This document shows, one piece after another, positions 27,501 through 35,972 of a stretch of DNA of 64,000 bases. The notes beneath the pieces are model-generated. The model was not told the origin of the DNA. It did not search any database and was given only the letters and a program-made list of their open reading frames with translations. The first letter of the stretch is position 1. The number at the start of each line of letters is the position of its first letter. The position numbers and the translations under genes are program-made. The stretch covers positions 62,001 to 126,000 of the forward strand of contig DASXUY010000050.1 in NCBI GenBank assembly GCA_036504535.1, in the 5' to 3' direction. This DNA comes from JARLGU01 sp036504535 (lineage in GTDB: Bacteria > Armatimonadota > Armatimonadia > Armatimonadales > Capsulimonadaceae).

Positions 27501-28101
27501 CTAGCTTGTTCACTTCGAGAATGAAACCGGCCAGTGTGAGCGCGCCATCGGGCCAAGCGTTTCGGTCTCCGCCCTCGGCCTCGTAAACGTCCTGCGTGGC
27601 GGCGCCCGCTTCACCGCAATAGAAGTAGGGAGTCATCCATCGCTCCCAGCCATCGTCAACGTTGCCGTTCAGGTGCGGATACTTCACGGGTGCGTACATG
27701 AGGCTTTCGCCGGATGCGTCTTTTACGATAGGCAGAAGGCGCACCTGATTGCCGCGGAAGTGCCAGGACTTCGACTGCATGCCGAGCGATTCGAAAATGA
27801 TGCGCCCGGTGTCTGACGATAGCGCGATGGGATTCTTCAGGAGCAGTCTGGCGGTCTTTTGCTTGTAAGTATTGTTGCCAAGCTGGCGTGTGCCTTTGAC
27901 GTCGAGATCGTAGTCGACGCGGACGCATCCGTCGACCGCAGTCAGGTTCACGATGTCACCTGCCTCGGCGTCCACCTTCCAGACTGCGGGGTCGGAGAGT
28001 TTAACGTCCTTGAGCGGAGAAGCGGCCGTAGCCGCATTTACGTGTGCCATGGGTATGAGTACCGCCACGAGGGCTGCCATTATTGTAAGCTTACCTAACA
28101 T
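24574..28101 (-). CDS. Giant exported GH42-like glycoside hydrolase, paralogue 2
   Basis: A 1175-residue tandem duplicate of the gene downstream; long blocks are identical or nearly so, such as GLDVKG-like DLDVKGTRQLGNNTYKQKTAR, HPGFQGYYLLQPAGEWTV and IAQAGGGGANLHIYYMP. A signal peptide (ALVAVLIPMAHVNAA) is present. The layout is the same: beta-rich N-terminal half, clan-A-like barrel with candidate catalytic Glu in LQPAGE and GWITEP, then a trimerisation-like Rossmann domain. GGAAGG precedes the ATG. The duplication with retained catalytic candidates suggests related but distinct substrates. The exact GH family is unknown to me. Confidence 0.8.
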   Translation of the reverse strand: MLGKLTIMAALVAVLIPMAHVNAATAASPLKDVKLSDPAVWKVDAEAGDIVNLTAVDGCVRVDYDLDVKGTRQLGNNTYKQKTARLLLKNPIALSSDTGRIIFESLGMQSKSWHFRGNQVRLLPIVKDASGESLMYAPVKYPHLNGNVDDGWERWMTPYFYCGEAGAATQDVYEAEGGDRNAWPDGALTLAGFILEVNKLEFGRAKGDVEFTALQTSGVTLPYEAPYAYADSLVKSKGDYRIAMEVANNFQAIPVREQSLKISFDPASLQSKRQRVTIPLGPDDNYWVRYQVTSTDGAVVAGDTLRTQVVGSTTAEKVQAVDTKTAPEIGFLRVNPASHTSGVYKHDEPLNVTIRTFKKTSSALKLDWQLTQFRFPAVIEQGTKDVTFNGPFTDVVLPLKGEANRDAYCLRLTVRDGDKVVDQANYYLGRETDFSKPYTGRTGKPVDRNSVKTSSYSRVSYINDEPAKVKSEDQAFAHFSKCMDEIANMSRYVTYMIDLRDFEVLPGVYDFALLDRVMDEATDHGCTLTIRVGHVDQEAEFKWVKYSRQYNYDGTEIYQHYYGGFSVTDPDFTNVWLRAYRALYDRYKVHPGFQGYYLLQPAGEWTVQDQPWAGIVSGYDVPSREGFRTYLRDTVGLSLDALNKRWGTKYASWSDVLPPLPDFKRGALPDLRMSWVDFCRFKAKLDTDYWFPLAAKAIREYDKNHIIITYGGANAPKPLTGIVDYFHNGGNHTLQREETLIDAWQNGKTGWITEPIHPHRWAAQGDPTGRGWTLDISVYVMIAQAGGGGANLHIYYMPKPMDLVSHYGSANAYDRMERYKPILDELQSMTLVRRPAQIAVLQDITTMHTKHRTCFSARLEDLKRWFELIKGDGLRYEYLDPDHAAQYKLLLPNLLDEEMSDANITLLDKLVREQGSKMVISANTGSYCPERGPSPFQFLKQLGITPPTGAYVQNEPGVIASSTTASPILDSGAKLGFFSLADFQHDMQSDEIKKAFWAWPYRWIPQTDYFGYYRDNKATNGEVLARFPSGGVAISLHKVGNGEVIVFWGIPNYRPELMKGFMSRVATWAGVQDPNAGNALPQMLEGDSKPLGRHYTMLWSGTPGSYTQRFTAVPDGQWFIEELVCDQKYGTYTAKELREKGLPIQYDEGCSPLKIFRLSPAKSFIGDWKDKYRVP

Positions 28102-28249
28102 GCGATCTGCCTTCCAATTTCTATATGCGACGCGCGCGTGTGAATACGAAACGATGCTTCATAGGCCATAAACGACTCGATGCGCCACGGGCCGTGAACG
28201 ATTTTTCTGAGTTCGTTAAGGCCCGAGAAGGGGCCTGAGAGAGGTTGTT

Positions 28250-31200
28250 TTACAACCTCCGCAAACGGTAGAGGCCGAGGGCGTGAGGCTCTAGTTTTAC
28301 GGATATGCCGTCGGTTTTGAGCTTGCTTGCTGTCATTGTGCCGACGCTTGTGCCTGAGATGATCTCGGTGACGTCGTAGTTGCCATCGGGCACGGTGTAT
28401 TGCACCGTGCCGCTTACGGCTGGCGGATTGTCTTCCTGCCAGACTGGTCGGTACGCGAGGGCGTAGTAGGTGGAACCGTCGTCGCCCTTGAGCAGATTTG
28501 TCCACAACTTGAGGCTCGACGCATCGGTGTAGATGCGTGCGCCTGCCCATTTGGCGACATCTCGCAACACGGAGTACGATCCGCCGTGATCCGCGCTACG
28601 GTCGGCTGGGACAATGGTCTGCGCCCATACGACGATCACTTTGCCCTTGCCGAATGGTTTCCAGCTCATGGCCACCTGGCCGGGCTTGCGCTCAACGGAC
28701 GCCAGTGTTGTCATTCCCGGCTGCTCCGAAGCAGCCCAGAAATTGCGCAGGACGAAGCTCGGGGTGCCTTCACCGAACATGGTCCCGGCGATAGGCTTTG
28801 CGGCGATGTAGCCATTATCGGGGTCACCGGTAGGCGGGGCGATCCCGAATCGCTTCATAAGCGCCCAGCGCTGGTCCGGAGTCTCGACACACACCTCCCC
28901 GGTATCGGGCCGCATGAGGAGAACGCCGCCGTTTTCGACATACTTCACGATTGAGTCGATTGTCGCCAGATTGAGTTGCCGAACGCTGGCGCCCGTGGCG
29001 ATGACCAGTTTTGCGCCCTGGCAGAACTCCATGGAGCCTTCAGCGCAGATCAGGTGCGACTGGAAACAGTTGAGATTCATCCACGCGTCTCCCCAACCCC
29101 AGCCATACGTTGACTTGGTGCGAAGTAGGCCAGCGGTGGAGTCTTTGAAGAGCATGACATCGACAGGGAGCGGCTTTGTCGTGCGAAGCTCGGTCCAGAT
29201 CGGCATGAACTTCTGATAGCGGTCGAACGAATACGGCGGCTTGCTGATTTGATCCAGCGTCTTCGTCGTGTACATATAGGCCTTGCAGTGCGTGTTCGCG
29301 CCGCCGCCCATGGCCATTGTGAACACGGTGGCGTCGAGCTGAGTCGGGAAGTATTGCGACCATGCTCCGGGCGAATGGTCCTCGGTGCGCTCATCGAGCC
29401 CAGCAAGGGCGCTGGACAGGGCACTGATCGCGGCGCGTTCGGGATCGTGCGCGCCACCATTCGCGAGGATACAACCCTGAGTGCGGAACGCCTGAAGCTG
29501 TTCGTCGCCGACACCGTCGTGGTAGATGATGATTGGCCGTTTGGTATCGTAGCCGCGAACGACTTTCACACCGTCGACTAAGAACCCGCTGATCGCATCG
29601 GTGCGGAGCTTCATCCAGTCGAGCCAATACTGCGGCAGGGCATCTCCAATGGGAGGCGCTACGCTGGGCCATGTAGTGAACTTCGTACCCCACGCTTTAT
29701 TGACGGCGGCAAGGGTGACGTATTTCTGCTTCGCGTAGTCGCGGAAGTTGGCAAGCGTCGGCACATCGAAACCGTCGAACCACCCGTTGAACGGGGCTTC
29801 GCCCGGGGCTTCGGCGAGGACAAAGTAGCCACGGACTGCAGGATGGGTTCGGTAGCGGGCGGGAACGGCGGCGATCAGGCGCATCGCTGCGCTCTTGATG
29901 GCGGGCGCTTGCCAGTAGTTAAGGCGCGCGCCGTGAAAGAGGTAGGCGGTTTGCCCGAAGATCGACCCTTCCCGGTTTTCGGTGTAGCATGATGGAAGCC
30001 ACTCGGGTTCGTAACCGACCATCGCGGGCCAGAGAAGGACTTTGATCCCCTTGGTCTGCGCGTAGTCGACGACACGGTCCACGAGCCCCCAGTCATAGAC
30101 GCCTGGCATGGGTTCGACATCGCGCCACAGAATTTGAAGCTCCATTTCGTTCGTTGTGGGAGCGAGGTTGTCCATGAAGGACTTGTACCGCGTCCACACG
30201 TCGGTGCCATCCTGCGGCGGCATAGGGCTGAGTTGGAAGAGCGGCTTAGGGCTCTTGACCACCTCCTGCCATGAGGCTACGCTGGCGGGGATATTAGCCG
30301 GCCCCGCGGTCGCGATGGGCGGTGTGGGCTTGCCGACAATTCGCGTGACGGTGTCCAGCGGCTTACCGCCAACAAGGACTGAAGCGTCGATATAGTACGG
30401 GCCAGCCGGGAGCGTCGAAAGGTCGGCAGCATACGTGTAGTTACCAGCCGAGTCCCATGTCGGTGTCGGCGTGAAGGTCTTGACCACGTCTTTCGCGCCG
30501 TACGACGTTACCGTGACAGAAATAGTAAATGTAGGGTCAGCGAGATCGGGCTTGGAGAACACGACGGGTACGACGAACTTCTCTGCTGGCGTGTAGATAA
30601 GCGACGCTCGGTCGGGGGCGATATCGACAAGCGTCTTCGGCGCAGCAGCAAGTTTAGGGAGGGGCGCAGGCATAGCTTTGGCACCCTTTTTGACGTACAG
30701 ACGATAATCGAACTGGTTGATCTCATCGGGGACCGGCGACGACACGCGGGTCCAGCGCAGCTTCATGTGAACCCAGTACGTTCCTTCCGTGGTGACAGGG
30801 ATTTCGATCTTTTGTGCTAGCTGCATCGGATATGGAACAGTCTTGTCGGCTGAGTCGAGCGTGAAGTCCTTGCCGCCCTTCATGAATGGCTTGCCGTCGT
30901 AGCGGTCGCGAATCTCCCAGTTGACGGTGAAGCGCTTGCCGAACCAGTGGCCGAGTTCGCCAAGGGTGATCGCTGGGATGGGATCGACCTCTCCGTAGCA
31001 CTCGCGATCATTGAACTGGTAGTAAAGGGCGCTGTTTTGCGGGTTGAGCGAAGTCGCGACGAGATCATGGACGTAGACGTCTGTCCATGATGTCTCGGGC
31101 CGTTGGTGAACTCCCTCGAATCGCAGTCCGAGGAGGGTCAGAGGCTTGACGGGCGTCGCGCCACGTGGCCCGCCAACGGTGGCGTCTCGGCTTGGTTCCA

Positions 31201-31657
31201 GCTTGACGCGGTCGAACCCGGCGGTATTGAAGCGCAAATCGCGGCTTCGTCGCCACGAGTGCTCGGGGAAGAACACGCCGCGCTCATACGATCCGGGCGA
31301 CTTGGTGTAGAACCAGAACTCTCGGTCCTTCGCGTCCTTGACGAGAACGCTTATGATAAGGCCCGCAGTGGACACGCCGTTTGTCGCGCGAAACGTGAAG
31401 CCTGTGGTGGACGAATCGAGCGGCACGGGGGTTTTCAGCAGCAGCTTGGCGACTGTCTCTTTGACGGCGCGGAATCGAACAAGCACAGCGCCCGGGGCGT
31501 CCTCGGCAGTGAGGAAGCCTTCCCTGCCCGGTTCTACTGTCCACGCGGCGGCGTGGTCGAGTTCGGGCAGCGGCTTAGTCAGCTCGGCGGCGAAGGCGGG
31601 CGGGGCGAGCAGGACGGCGGCGAGTGCGAGCGCGGAGAGCGCATACCGGAATGTCAT
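28250..31657 (-). CDS. Giant exported GH42-like glycoside hydrolase, distant paralogue 3
   Basis: A 1135-residue protein with signal peptide (ALSALALAAVLLAPPAFAAE) and the same order of parts as its two downstream neighbours, but low identity. The barrel begins near 500 (LQILWRDVEPMPGVYDWGLV). The equivalents of the candidate catalytic residues are visible at matching positions: LAEAPGEAPF near 616 and DERTEDHSPGAW near 757. It also has MAMGGGANTHCKAYMY in place of the QAGGGGAN loop. The C-terminal Rossmann-like part carries GAKLVIATGASVRQL and YVENGGVLLMRPDTG. The retention of both Glu positions across the three paralogues supports their catalytic role. It is the first enzyme after the module 2 prepilin, 76 bp downstream and beyond a hairpin. 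Confidence 0.8.
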   Translation of the reverse strand: MTFRYALSALALAAVLLAPPAFAAELTKPLPELDHAAAWTVEPGREGFLTAEDAPGAVLVRFRAVKETVAKLLLKTPVPLDSSTTGFTFRATNGVSTAGLIISVLVKDAKDREFWFYTKSPGSYERGVFFPEHSWRRSRDLRFNTAGFDRVKLEPSRDATVGGPRGATPVKPLTLLGLRFEGVHQRPETSWTDVYVHDLVATSLNPQNSALYYQFNDRECYGEVDPIPAITLGELGHWFGKRFTVNWEIRDRYDGKPFMKGGKDFTLDSADKTVPYPMQLAQKIEIPVTTEGTYWVHMKLRWTRVSSPVPDEINQFDYRLYVKKGAKAMPAPLPKLAAAPKTLVDIAPDRASLIYTPAEKFVVPVVFSKPDLADPTFTISVTVTSYGAKDVVKTFTPTPTWDSAGNYTYAADLSTLPAGPYYIDASVLVGGKPLDTVTRIVGKPTPPIATAGPANIPASVASWQEVVKSPKPLFQLSPMPPQDGTDVWTRYKSFMDNLAPTTNEMELQILWRDVEPMPGVYDWGLVDRVVDYAQTKGIKVLLWPAMVGYEPEWLPSCYTENREGSIFGQTAYLFHGARLNYWQAPAIKSAAMRLIAAVPARYRTHPAVRGYFVLAEAPGEAPFNGWFDGFDVPTLANFRDYAKQKYVTLAAVNKAWGTKFTTWPSVAPPIGDALPQYWLDWMKLRTDAISGFLVDGVKVVRGYDTKRPIIIYHDGVGDEQLQAFRTQGCILANGGAHDPERAAISALSSALAGLDERTEDHSPGAWSQYFPTQLDATVFTMAMGGGANTHCKAYMYTTKTLDQISKPPYSFDRYQKFMPIWTELRTTKPLPVDVMLFKDSTAGLLRTKSTYGWGWGDAWMNLNCFQSHLICAEGSMEFCQGAKLVIATGASVRQLNLATIDSIVKYVENGGVLLMRPDTGEVCVETPDQRWALMKRFGIAPPTGDPDNGYIAAKPIAGTMFGEGTPSFVLRNFWAASEQPGMTTLASVERKPGQVAMSWKPFGKGKVIVVWAQTIVPADRSADHGGSYSVLRDVAKWAGARIYTDASSLKLWTNLLKGDDGSTYYALAYRPVWQEDNPPAVSGTVQYTVPDGNYDVTEIISGTSVGTMTASKLKTDGISVKLEPHALGLYRLRRL

Positions 31658-31691
31658 GGGGAGGTGCTTTCTTGCGAAGGTGAAATTAGAC

Positions 31692-31723
31692 CTCGCCCAT
31701 CGTCGACGCCGACGATGGGCGAG
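31692..31723 (-). terminator. Hairpin directly after prepilin 2
   Basis: A perfect 14-bp stem (CTCGCCCATCGTCG with its complement) and four-base loop, ten bases past the prepilin stop. TCTAATTT follows on the minus strand, so partial termination is plausible, leaving less mRNA for the large enzymes downstream. Confidence 0.6.
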
Positions 31724-31733
31724 CAGAATTCAG

Positions 31734-32570
31734 CTACTGAAGGTAGCGCGTTTCTGCGTTTCGAAGCGTCGGAAATGCCCAGTACGTGCTAAAGTTTCCG
31801 CCGTATGTGGAGCATGTGTCGGTACCGTCGATGGTCCACAGGTTGTTGCCTGCGGAGTATGTTTGGGTCGGGCGCAGGGATTTCACGTGGCCGTCGCAGA
31901 ACAGGTAATTAGTTTGGCCCGTGTGGCCGGCAAAGAGGTTGTTTTGGAACTCCGACGCGTCGACTTCAAAGTCGACTCCAAATCCGTTGCCAGCGCCCTT
32001 CGTGGTGTCGTTCATGACTTCGACGACTTCAATGGTTTTGGCAGGATTGACAAATTGCGAAACCTGGAAAGGTGTCTGGTTGTTACCAGCGGAACTTCCA
32101 CCTCCACCGGCGAATGGTCCACACCCTTTGTCGCCATAGACGTTCGCCCAGTGGTGGCCCGTTGTGCTGTTAACGTTCGACCCGTAGTGCTGCATCATAG
32201 ATGGATATAGCGAAGTATTAAATGCGCCAGTCAAAGCTGGAACCCTCACCGTACTCGGGTTTGACGGGCAGGCGAACACATCGATGCTTTTTACGTAAGT
32301 GTAGACCAGCTGCTGCCAGTGGACGTTCTTATAATCTGAAGGGTTGGGTCCCCAGAACCACTGTTCGTTCCACATCATGTGGTTTTCGTCGTAGTCGGTT
32401 TCGTATTGAATAAGGGCAAGTCCGATCTGCTTGAGGTTGCTGGCGCAGCTCGACTGGCGCGCCTTTTCGCGCGCCTTGGCAAACACGGGGAAAAGTATAG
32501 CTGCTAGTATGGCTATAATAGCTATAACTACGAGAAGCTCTATTAAAGTAAATGCCGTTCGTCGTTTCAT
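31734..32570 (-). CDS. Prepilin-like H-X9-DG protein 2 (DUF1559-like)
   Basis: A 278-residue protein. The leader MKRRTA is cut before FTLIELLVVIAIIAILAAIL; Ala replaces the usual Gly at -1, which prepilin peptidases tolerate. After the helix come AREKARQSSCASNLKQIGLAL and a globular part rich in Trp, Gly and Asn. H216-X9-D226-G227 is the C-terminal processing-associated motif. A very strong GAAGGAGGA ribosome site precedes the ATG. The helix codons are again A/T-ending, with five ATA codons. It sits 45 bp after the GntR/LacI-type regulator and before five exported glycosidases, and a stem-loop follows its stop. Display on the surface and glycan contact are inferred from the context. Confidence 0.92.
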   Translation of the reverse strand: MKRRTAFTLIELLVVIAIIAILAAILFPVFAKAREKARQSSCASNLKQIGLALIQYETDYDENHMMWNEQWFWGPNPSDYKNVHWQQLVYTYVKSIDVFACPSNPSTVRVPALTGAFNTSLYPSMMQHYGSNVNSTTGHHWANVYGDKGCGPFAGGGGSSAGNNQTPFQVSQFVNPAKTIEVVEVMNDTTKGAGNGFGVDFEVDASEFQNNLFAGHTGQTNYLFCDGHVKSLRPTQTYSAGNNLWTIDGTDTCSTYGGNFSTYWAFPTLRNAETRYLQ

Positions 32571-32615
32571 ATATTCGTGCGTCCTCCTTCAATAAATACT
32601 ATCAGTGCTATCGTC

Positions 32616-33836
32616 TTATCGTGCGGCGAGGTCTAAATGCCGGACGCCTTCGCGAACCGTCGACTGCCTGGGAACCAGGTGCGCTCGTAGGACAACCTTG
32701 TCAGGGGCGTTGGCCCGGTTGATGGCCGCCGCGAGTACGCGTACCGCCTCAAGCGCCATTTCGGAGATCGGCGGACGCATTGTGCTGAGATCGTAATCGC
32801 GTGCATCGTCGATGTCGTCAAAGCCGACCAAACCGTAATCGCGCCCTAAGACCAGGCCGCGATCACGAGCGGCGCGAACGAGTCCGACAGCGCAGTGGTC
32901 GTTGACAGCCACGATACCGCAGCCGGTTGGCATCTGGTCAAGGAAAAGCGGCGCCAATTTGTAGGCGAAATCTTCCTGGCTGAGGCCGCCATTGTTGCCC
33001 ACGGGATAGTCGCCAGGCTCGATGGCGGTTACGCGCTCATCTGGTCCGCCGATCGATTTAACCGCAGTCCTGACACCGGCAACACGGTGGTCAGCCCAAA
33101 ATGATCTCAAGGGCCCGAAGAATCCGATGCGGTCATAGCCACGGCGCATCAAGTGTTTCGTCGCTTCAAATGCGCCAAGGGTGTCATCGAAGGAGATCAC
33201 GGTAACGCCGGGTTGGTTGTAGTCGAGGTCGGTCATTAGAGCGAGAGGTATGCCGCGCCCGTCAGCGAACTGTGCCAAAGCGTCTATCGCCGACACGCTT
33301 GGCATCACCGCTACAATGGCATCTGGATTCTGCTCGGCCATGTCTCGGAGAATGTTTTCGATGGGCACATCGGTGTTGAGGTCAACGTACTGGTTGTGGT
33401 AGCGCAGGGTGACGTCTTCCTGTCCCTGGAGCGCTTGCTCAATAGAATGGACGCCAAGCCACGCCCAGTTGCTGTTGCGCATCTCGCGCTGCGATACGGG
33501 ACGGTCCAGACGGGCCACGATAGCGATGCTTACCGGTCGCGGAAAGACCTGAGCCGTTGTTAACGTCAAATCGCCGCCACCAGTGTCGGCCACGTAAACG
33601 CCCCGAATGCCTTCGGAGCGTAGCGCCCCCTCTTCGACGAGTACCTTAATGGCTCGCGAAATTGTGTTGACGGCGACGCCATACTCGCGCGAAAGGTCAC
33701 GCAGACTGGGAAGCGGTGTAGACTTCGCGAGCGATCCGGCGGCAATCTGGCGGCGGATGTCACGCTCCACCGTGGAAGCGTTGTGCTTGCCAGCCTTGCC
33801 GCTCGTCGATTTGATTGTGGTGACCGCTGTTGCCAT
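32616..33836 (-). CDS. GntR-type winged helix fused to LacI-type domain (module 2 regulator)
   Basis: From the ATG at 33836, which has AAGG six bases upstream, the protein is 406 residues. An upstream in-frame ATG at 33902 would place the promoter inside the gene and is rejected. A GntR winged helix lies in the first 85 residues (VERDIRRQIAAGSLAKSTPLP, LREYGVAVNTISRAIKVLVEEG-like, GVYVAD), then a LacI-like effector domain (VSIAIVARLDRPV, VISFDDTLGAFEATKHLMRRGYDRIGFFG, GIVAVNDHCAVGLVRAARDRG, LVGFDDIDDARDYDLSTMRPP). It likely represses the module until a sugar binds. Two copies of TGTGTCAACAT overlap its -35 and -10 boxes. Confidence 0.9.
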   Translation of the reverse strand: MATAVTTIKSTSGKAGKHNASTVERDIRRQIAAGSLAKSTPLPSLRDLSREYGVAVNTISRAIKVLVEEGALRSEGIRGVYVADTGGGDLTLTTAQVFPRPVSIAIVARLDRPVSQREMRNSNWAWLGVHSIEQALQGQEDVTLRYHNQYVDLNTDVPIENILRDMAEQNPDAIVAVMPSVSAIDALAQFADGRGIPLALMTDLDYNQPGVTVISFDDTLGAFEATKHLMRRGYDRIGFFGPLRSFWADHRVAGVRTAVKSIGGPDERVTAIEPGDYPVGNNGGLSQEDFAYKLAPLFLDQMPTGCGIVAVNDHCAVGLVRAARDRGLVLGRDYGLVGFDDIDDARDYDLSTMRPPISEMALEAVRVLAAAINRANAPDKVVLRAHLVPRQSTVREGVRHLDLAAR

Positions 33837-33861
33837 GAACCGCCTTACAAAACTGATACAG

Positions 33862-33902
33862 TGTGTCAACATATTAACACGGCAATGCAACTGTGTCAAC
33901 AT
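33862..33902 (-). promoter_or_regulatory. Promoter with paired operator repeats, module 2
   Basis: On the minus strand TTGACA (33899-33894), 17 bp, TAATAT (33876-33871). Direct copies of TGTGTCAACAT lie at 33862-33872 and 33892-33902, exactly 30 bp apart (about three helical turns), each covering one promoter box. Confidence 0.65.
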
Positions 33903-34005
33903 GTTTTTTGTAAACAGCTAGGAAGTTTTCTTCCCTGCCGGCGGGATGTCGTTCGCAGCGAGCTAGACTGACGACCTTCGATGCTGGCGTCGGGTGTATG
34001 GTTTG

Positions 34006-35970
34006 CTAGTAGAGCCAAACCTGGTAGCAGTGCGCGCTAGTCACGTAGGATAGCAGGGTCCAGATCATACCGGCCGCGAACTCGCCGAGGATGAGGCCCA
34101 GAGCAATTGGCGTGATGCTTCGAAGCGCTTTCGCTCCACCGTAACGCAGCGCCAGCGACTTAATTCCCCAGGCAATGAGGAAGGGAGTCCACACCATGCC
34201 GGTGCCCCAGCTGCCGGAGATAGCGTAGCCTACCGGGTGGAATGGGCTCGATATCCAGAAGCGTCCCAGACTGATGAGGAACAGGGTAACGACTGCACCG
34301 GTGCCCATTTGCGCGATGGCGCCGTAGTCCTGGAGATGCTGACCTAGCATATAGGCCTTCACTGCGGTCCAGCCCGCCGCGCTGATTGAGGCGTTGTATC
34401 CGACACGCTCGAGACCGGTATCCGCGAGCATTTTGAGCACGATCCACGGGCCGATGAATATAGTCAGTACTCCGGTAACAGCGAGTACCGCCCACATGCG
34501 TGAGGCAGGCCCTTTGACGCGCTGCGTCATGTACGCCGATTCCATCAAGAAGGGCATAGGATGGCCCTGCTGCGACCGTGTGACCGCGAACAGGGCTCCG
34601 AATGCATTCTGCGTGTGCTGCGAGAGTCCGTTGCCGTTGAAGACCGCAGTTATGGGGCCGTCTGGGCCCATGAACTGCAGGTTATGGACGGGAAGGCCGA
34701 GTTCAGCGCGAAGGCGGCTGACGAATATCGCTAGCAGTAGGACGACGAGCACGGAGATTGCTGCAAGCCAGACTGTCAGGCCGAGAAAGCACATGGCCGC
34801 GATCAGAACTAATGAACCGCCTGCGAGCACTGCGAAGTCGGCGATTGCTCCCCGGTTGCCATTCCGGGCTGCGCCCACGCGAGCTAGCAGGACGCGGCGC
34901 GCATTCCATACAACGCTACCGCCAAGTATGACGATGGCGCCGAAGTTTTGGGCTAACAGGCCGGGAGAGTTGCCGAGGAAAACGTACTTTGACCCGTGCG
35001 CCATAGCGAAGAGTCCGGCGAAATAGGTTTGGGCAACGCCAAGCAGGTAGAAGAACCAAGTAGAAAACAGCAAGTCGGTACGAAGCAAGAGTCCGATGCC
35101 GATCATCAGCGGGTGGAAGGTCACCGGGAACGCTCCAACGGCCTGCATTGCGGGGTCGACTGGGCTGGTGTTGATGTAAGTCACCTTGAGATTCACGGCA
35201 GGAAAGCTTGGAATGATAGAGTGCAGGCCATTGAGAATGTCAAACAGGGCCACTGCGGCGAACGCGCACCAGAATAAGCGCGATCGCCAGATTGTCGCGT
35301 CAGGTTGGGTTAGCTGTAGAGGCAACTCCGTCAGCGGGAATGAGAGCTTCTCGTGGAATGTCCAGGATTCCCAGAATAGCCGTGTCAGGGAGATGTACAT
35401 GCCAAACAACGTGGCAAGAATCGCGCTCCACGCCAGGAGCGGCACAAGCCACGCGTGCCAAACGTCGCCGAACGTGCCGCCTTGAAACACAGCGAGGGCC
35501 GCAGATGGGTCTTTCACAACCGCCCAATCCGGAAGTGCTGCCATAACCGGCTTGAGCCAGCTTGCATCGGTGCGCGTCGACGCCATATAGCTCGGGTAGG
35601 CGACGGCTGGCAGAAGAGTCCCCAACGATTCCCAACAGGCAAAGCATCCGCCGATATTCATCATCGAATAGAGGCAGAGCAGTTCGGCTCGCGAGCATGC
35701 AACACGCCCCCCGCTCGCCCTGGATATGCCAAAGTTTATACCGACGATCAATGCGAAGATTACGGCGACGTGGTAGTAGATGGCGAGGGCCGACGGCGAA
35801 CCGATTTGGATGGTCTGCTCGATACCGACAACGAGGACGAAGCTCAGCAGAGTCAGCGGCAACCCAAGCGCGAGCATCAAGCCTATTCGGAGTCGCTCAG
35901 GTACCGGTTCGGGGCGGGGCGCAGGGCGGGCATCCGAGGCCGATTGCGGGTTGTATTCCTTAACTCCCAT
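34006..35970 (-). CDS. DUF6785-like multi-pass membrane protein
   Basis: A 654-residue integral membrane protein. After a soluble, proline-rich N-terminus of about 28 residues come more than ten hydrophobic segments (for example LMLALGLPLTLLSFVLVVGI, IYYHVAVIFALIVGINFGI, AAVALFDILNGL, SLVLIAAMCFLGLTVWLAAI). Conserved-looking loops include SRAELLCLYSMMNIGG and WTFHEKLSFPLTELPLQL. It resembles the uncharacterised DUF6784/6785 proteins of Armatimonadota, Planctomycetes and Verrucomicrobia, which have an oligopeptide-transporter-like feel. It starts two bases after the stop of the beta-helix gene, so the two are translated together. It is the only transporter candidate in the three enzyme modules; a transport function is inferred. 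Confidence 0.8.
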   Translation of the reverse strand: MGVKEYNPQSASDARPAPRPEPVPERLRIGLMLALGLPLTLLSFVLVVGIEQTIQIGSPSALAIYYHVAVIFALIVGINFGISRASGGRVACSRAELLCLYSMMNIGGCFACWESLGTLLPAVAYPSYMASTRTDASWLKPVMAALPDWAVVKDPSAALAVFQGGTFGDVWHAWLVPLLAWSAILATLFGMYISLTRLFWESWTFHEKLSFPLTELPLQLTQPDATIWRSRLFWCAFAAVALFDILNGLHSIIPSFPAVNLKVTYINTSPVDPAMQAVGAFPVTFHPLMIGIGLLLRTDLLFSTWFFYLLGVAQTYFAGLFAMAHGSKYVFLGNSPGLLAQNFGAIVILGGSVVWNARRVLLARVGAARNGNRGAIADFAVLAGGSLVLIAAMCFLGLTVWLAAISVLVVLLLAIFVSRLRAELGLPVHNLQFMGPDGPITAVFNGNGLSQHTQNAFGALFAVTRSQQGHPMPFLMESAYMTQRVKGPASRMWAVLAVTGVLTIFIGPWIVLKMLADTGLERVGYNASISAAGWTAVKAYMLGQHLQDYGAIAQMGTGAVVTLFLISLGRFWISSPFHPVGYAISGSWGTGMVWTPFLIAWGIKSLALRYGGAKALRSITPIALGLILGEFAAGMIWTLLSYVTSAHCYQVWLY

Positions 35971-35972
35971 CG

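Noticed and set aside
33837..33902. N-terminal extension of the module 2 regulator
   Set aside because: The segment contains a consensus promoter and two operator-like repeats, so it is upstream DNA.
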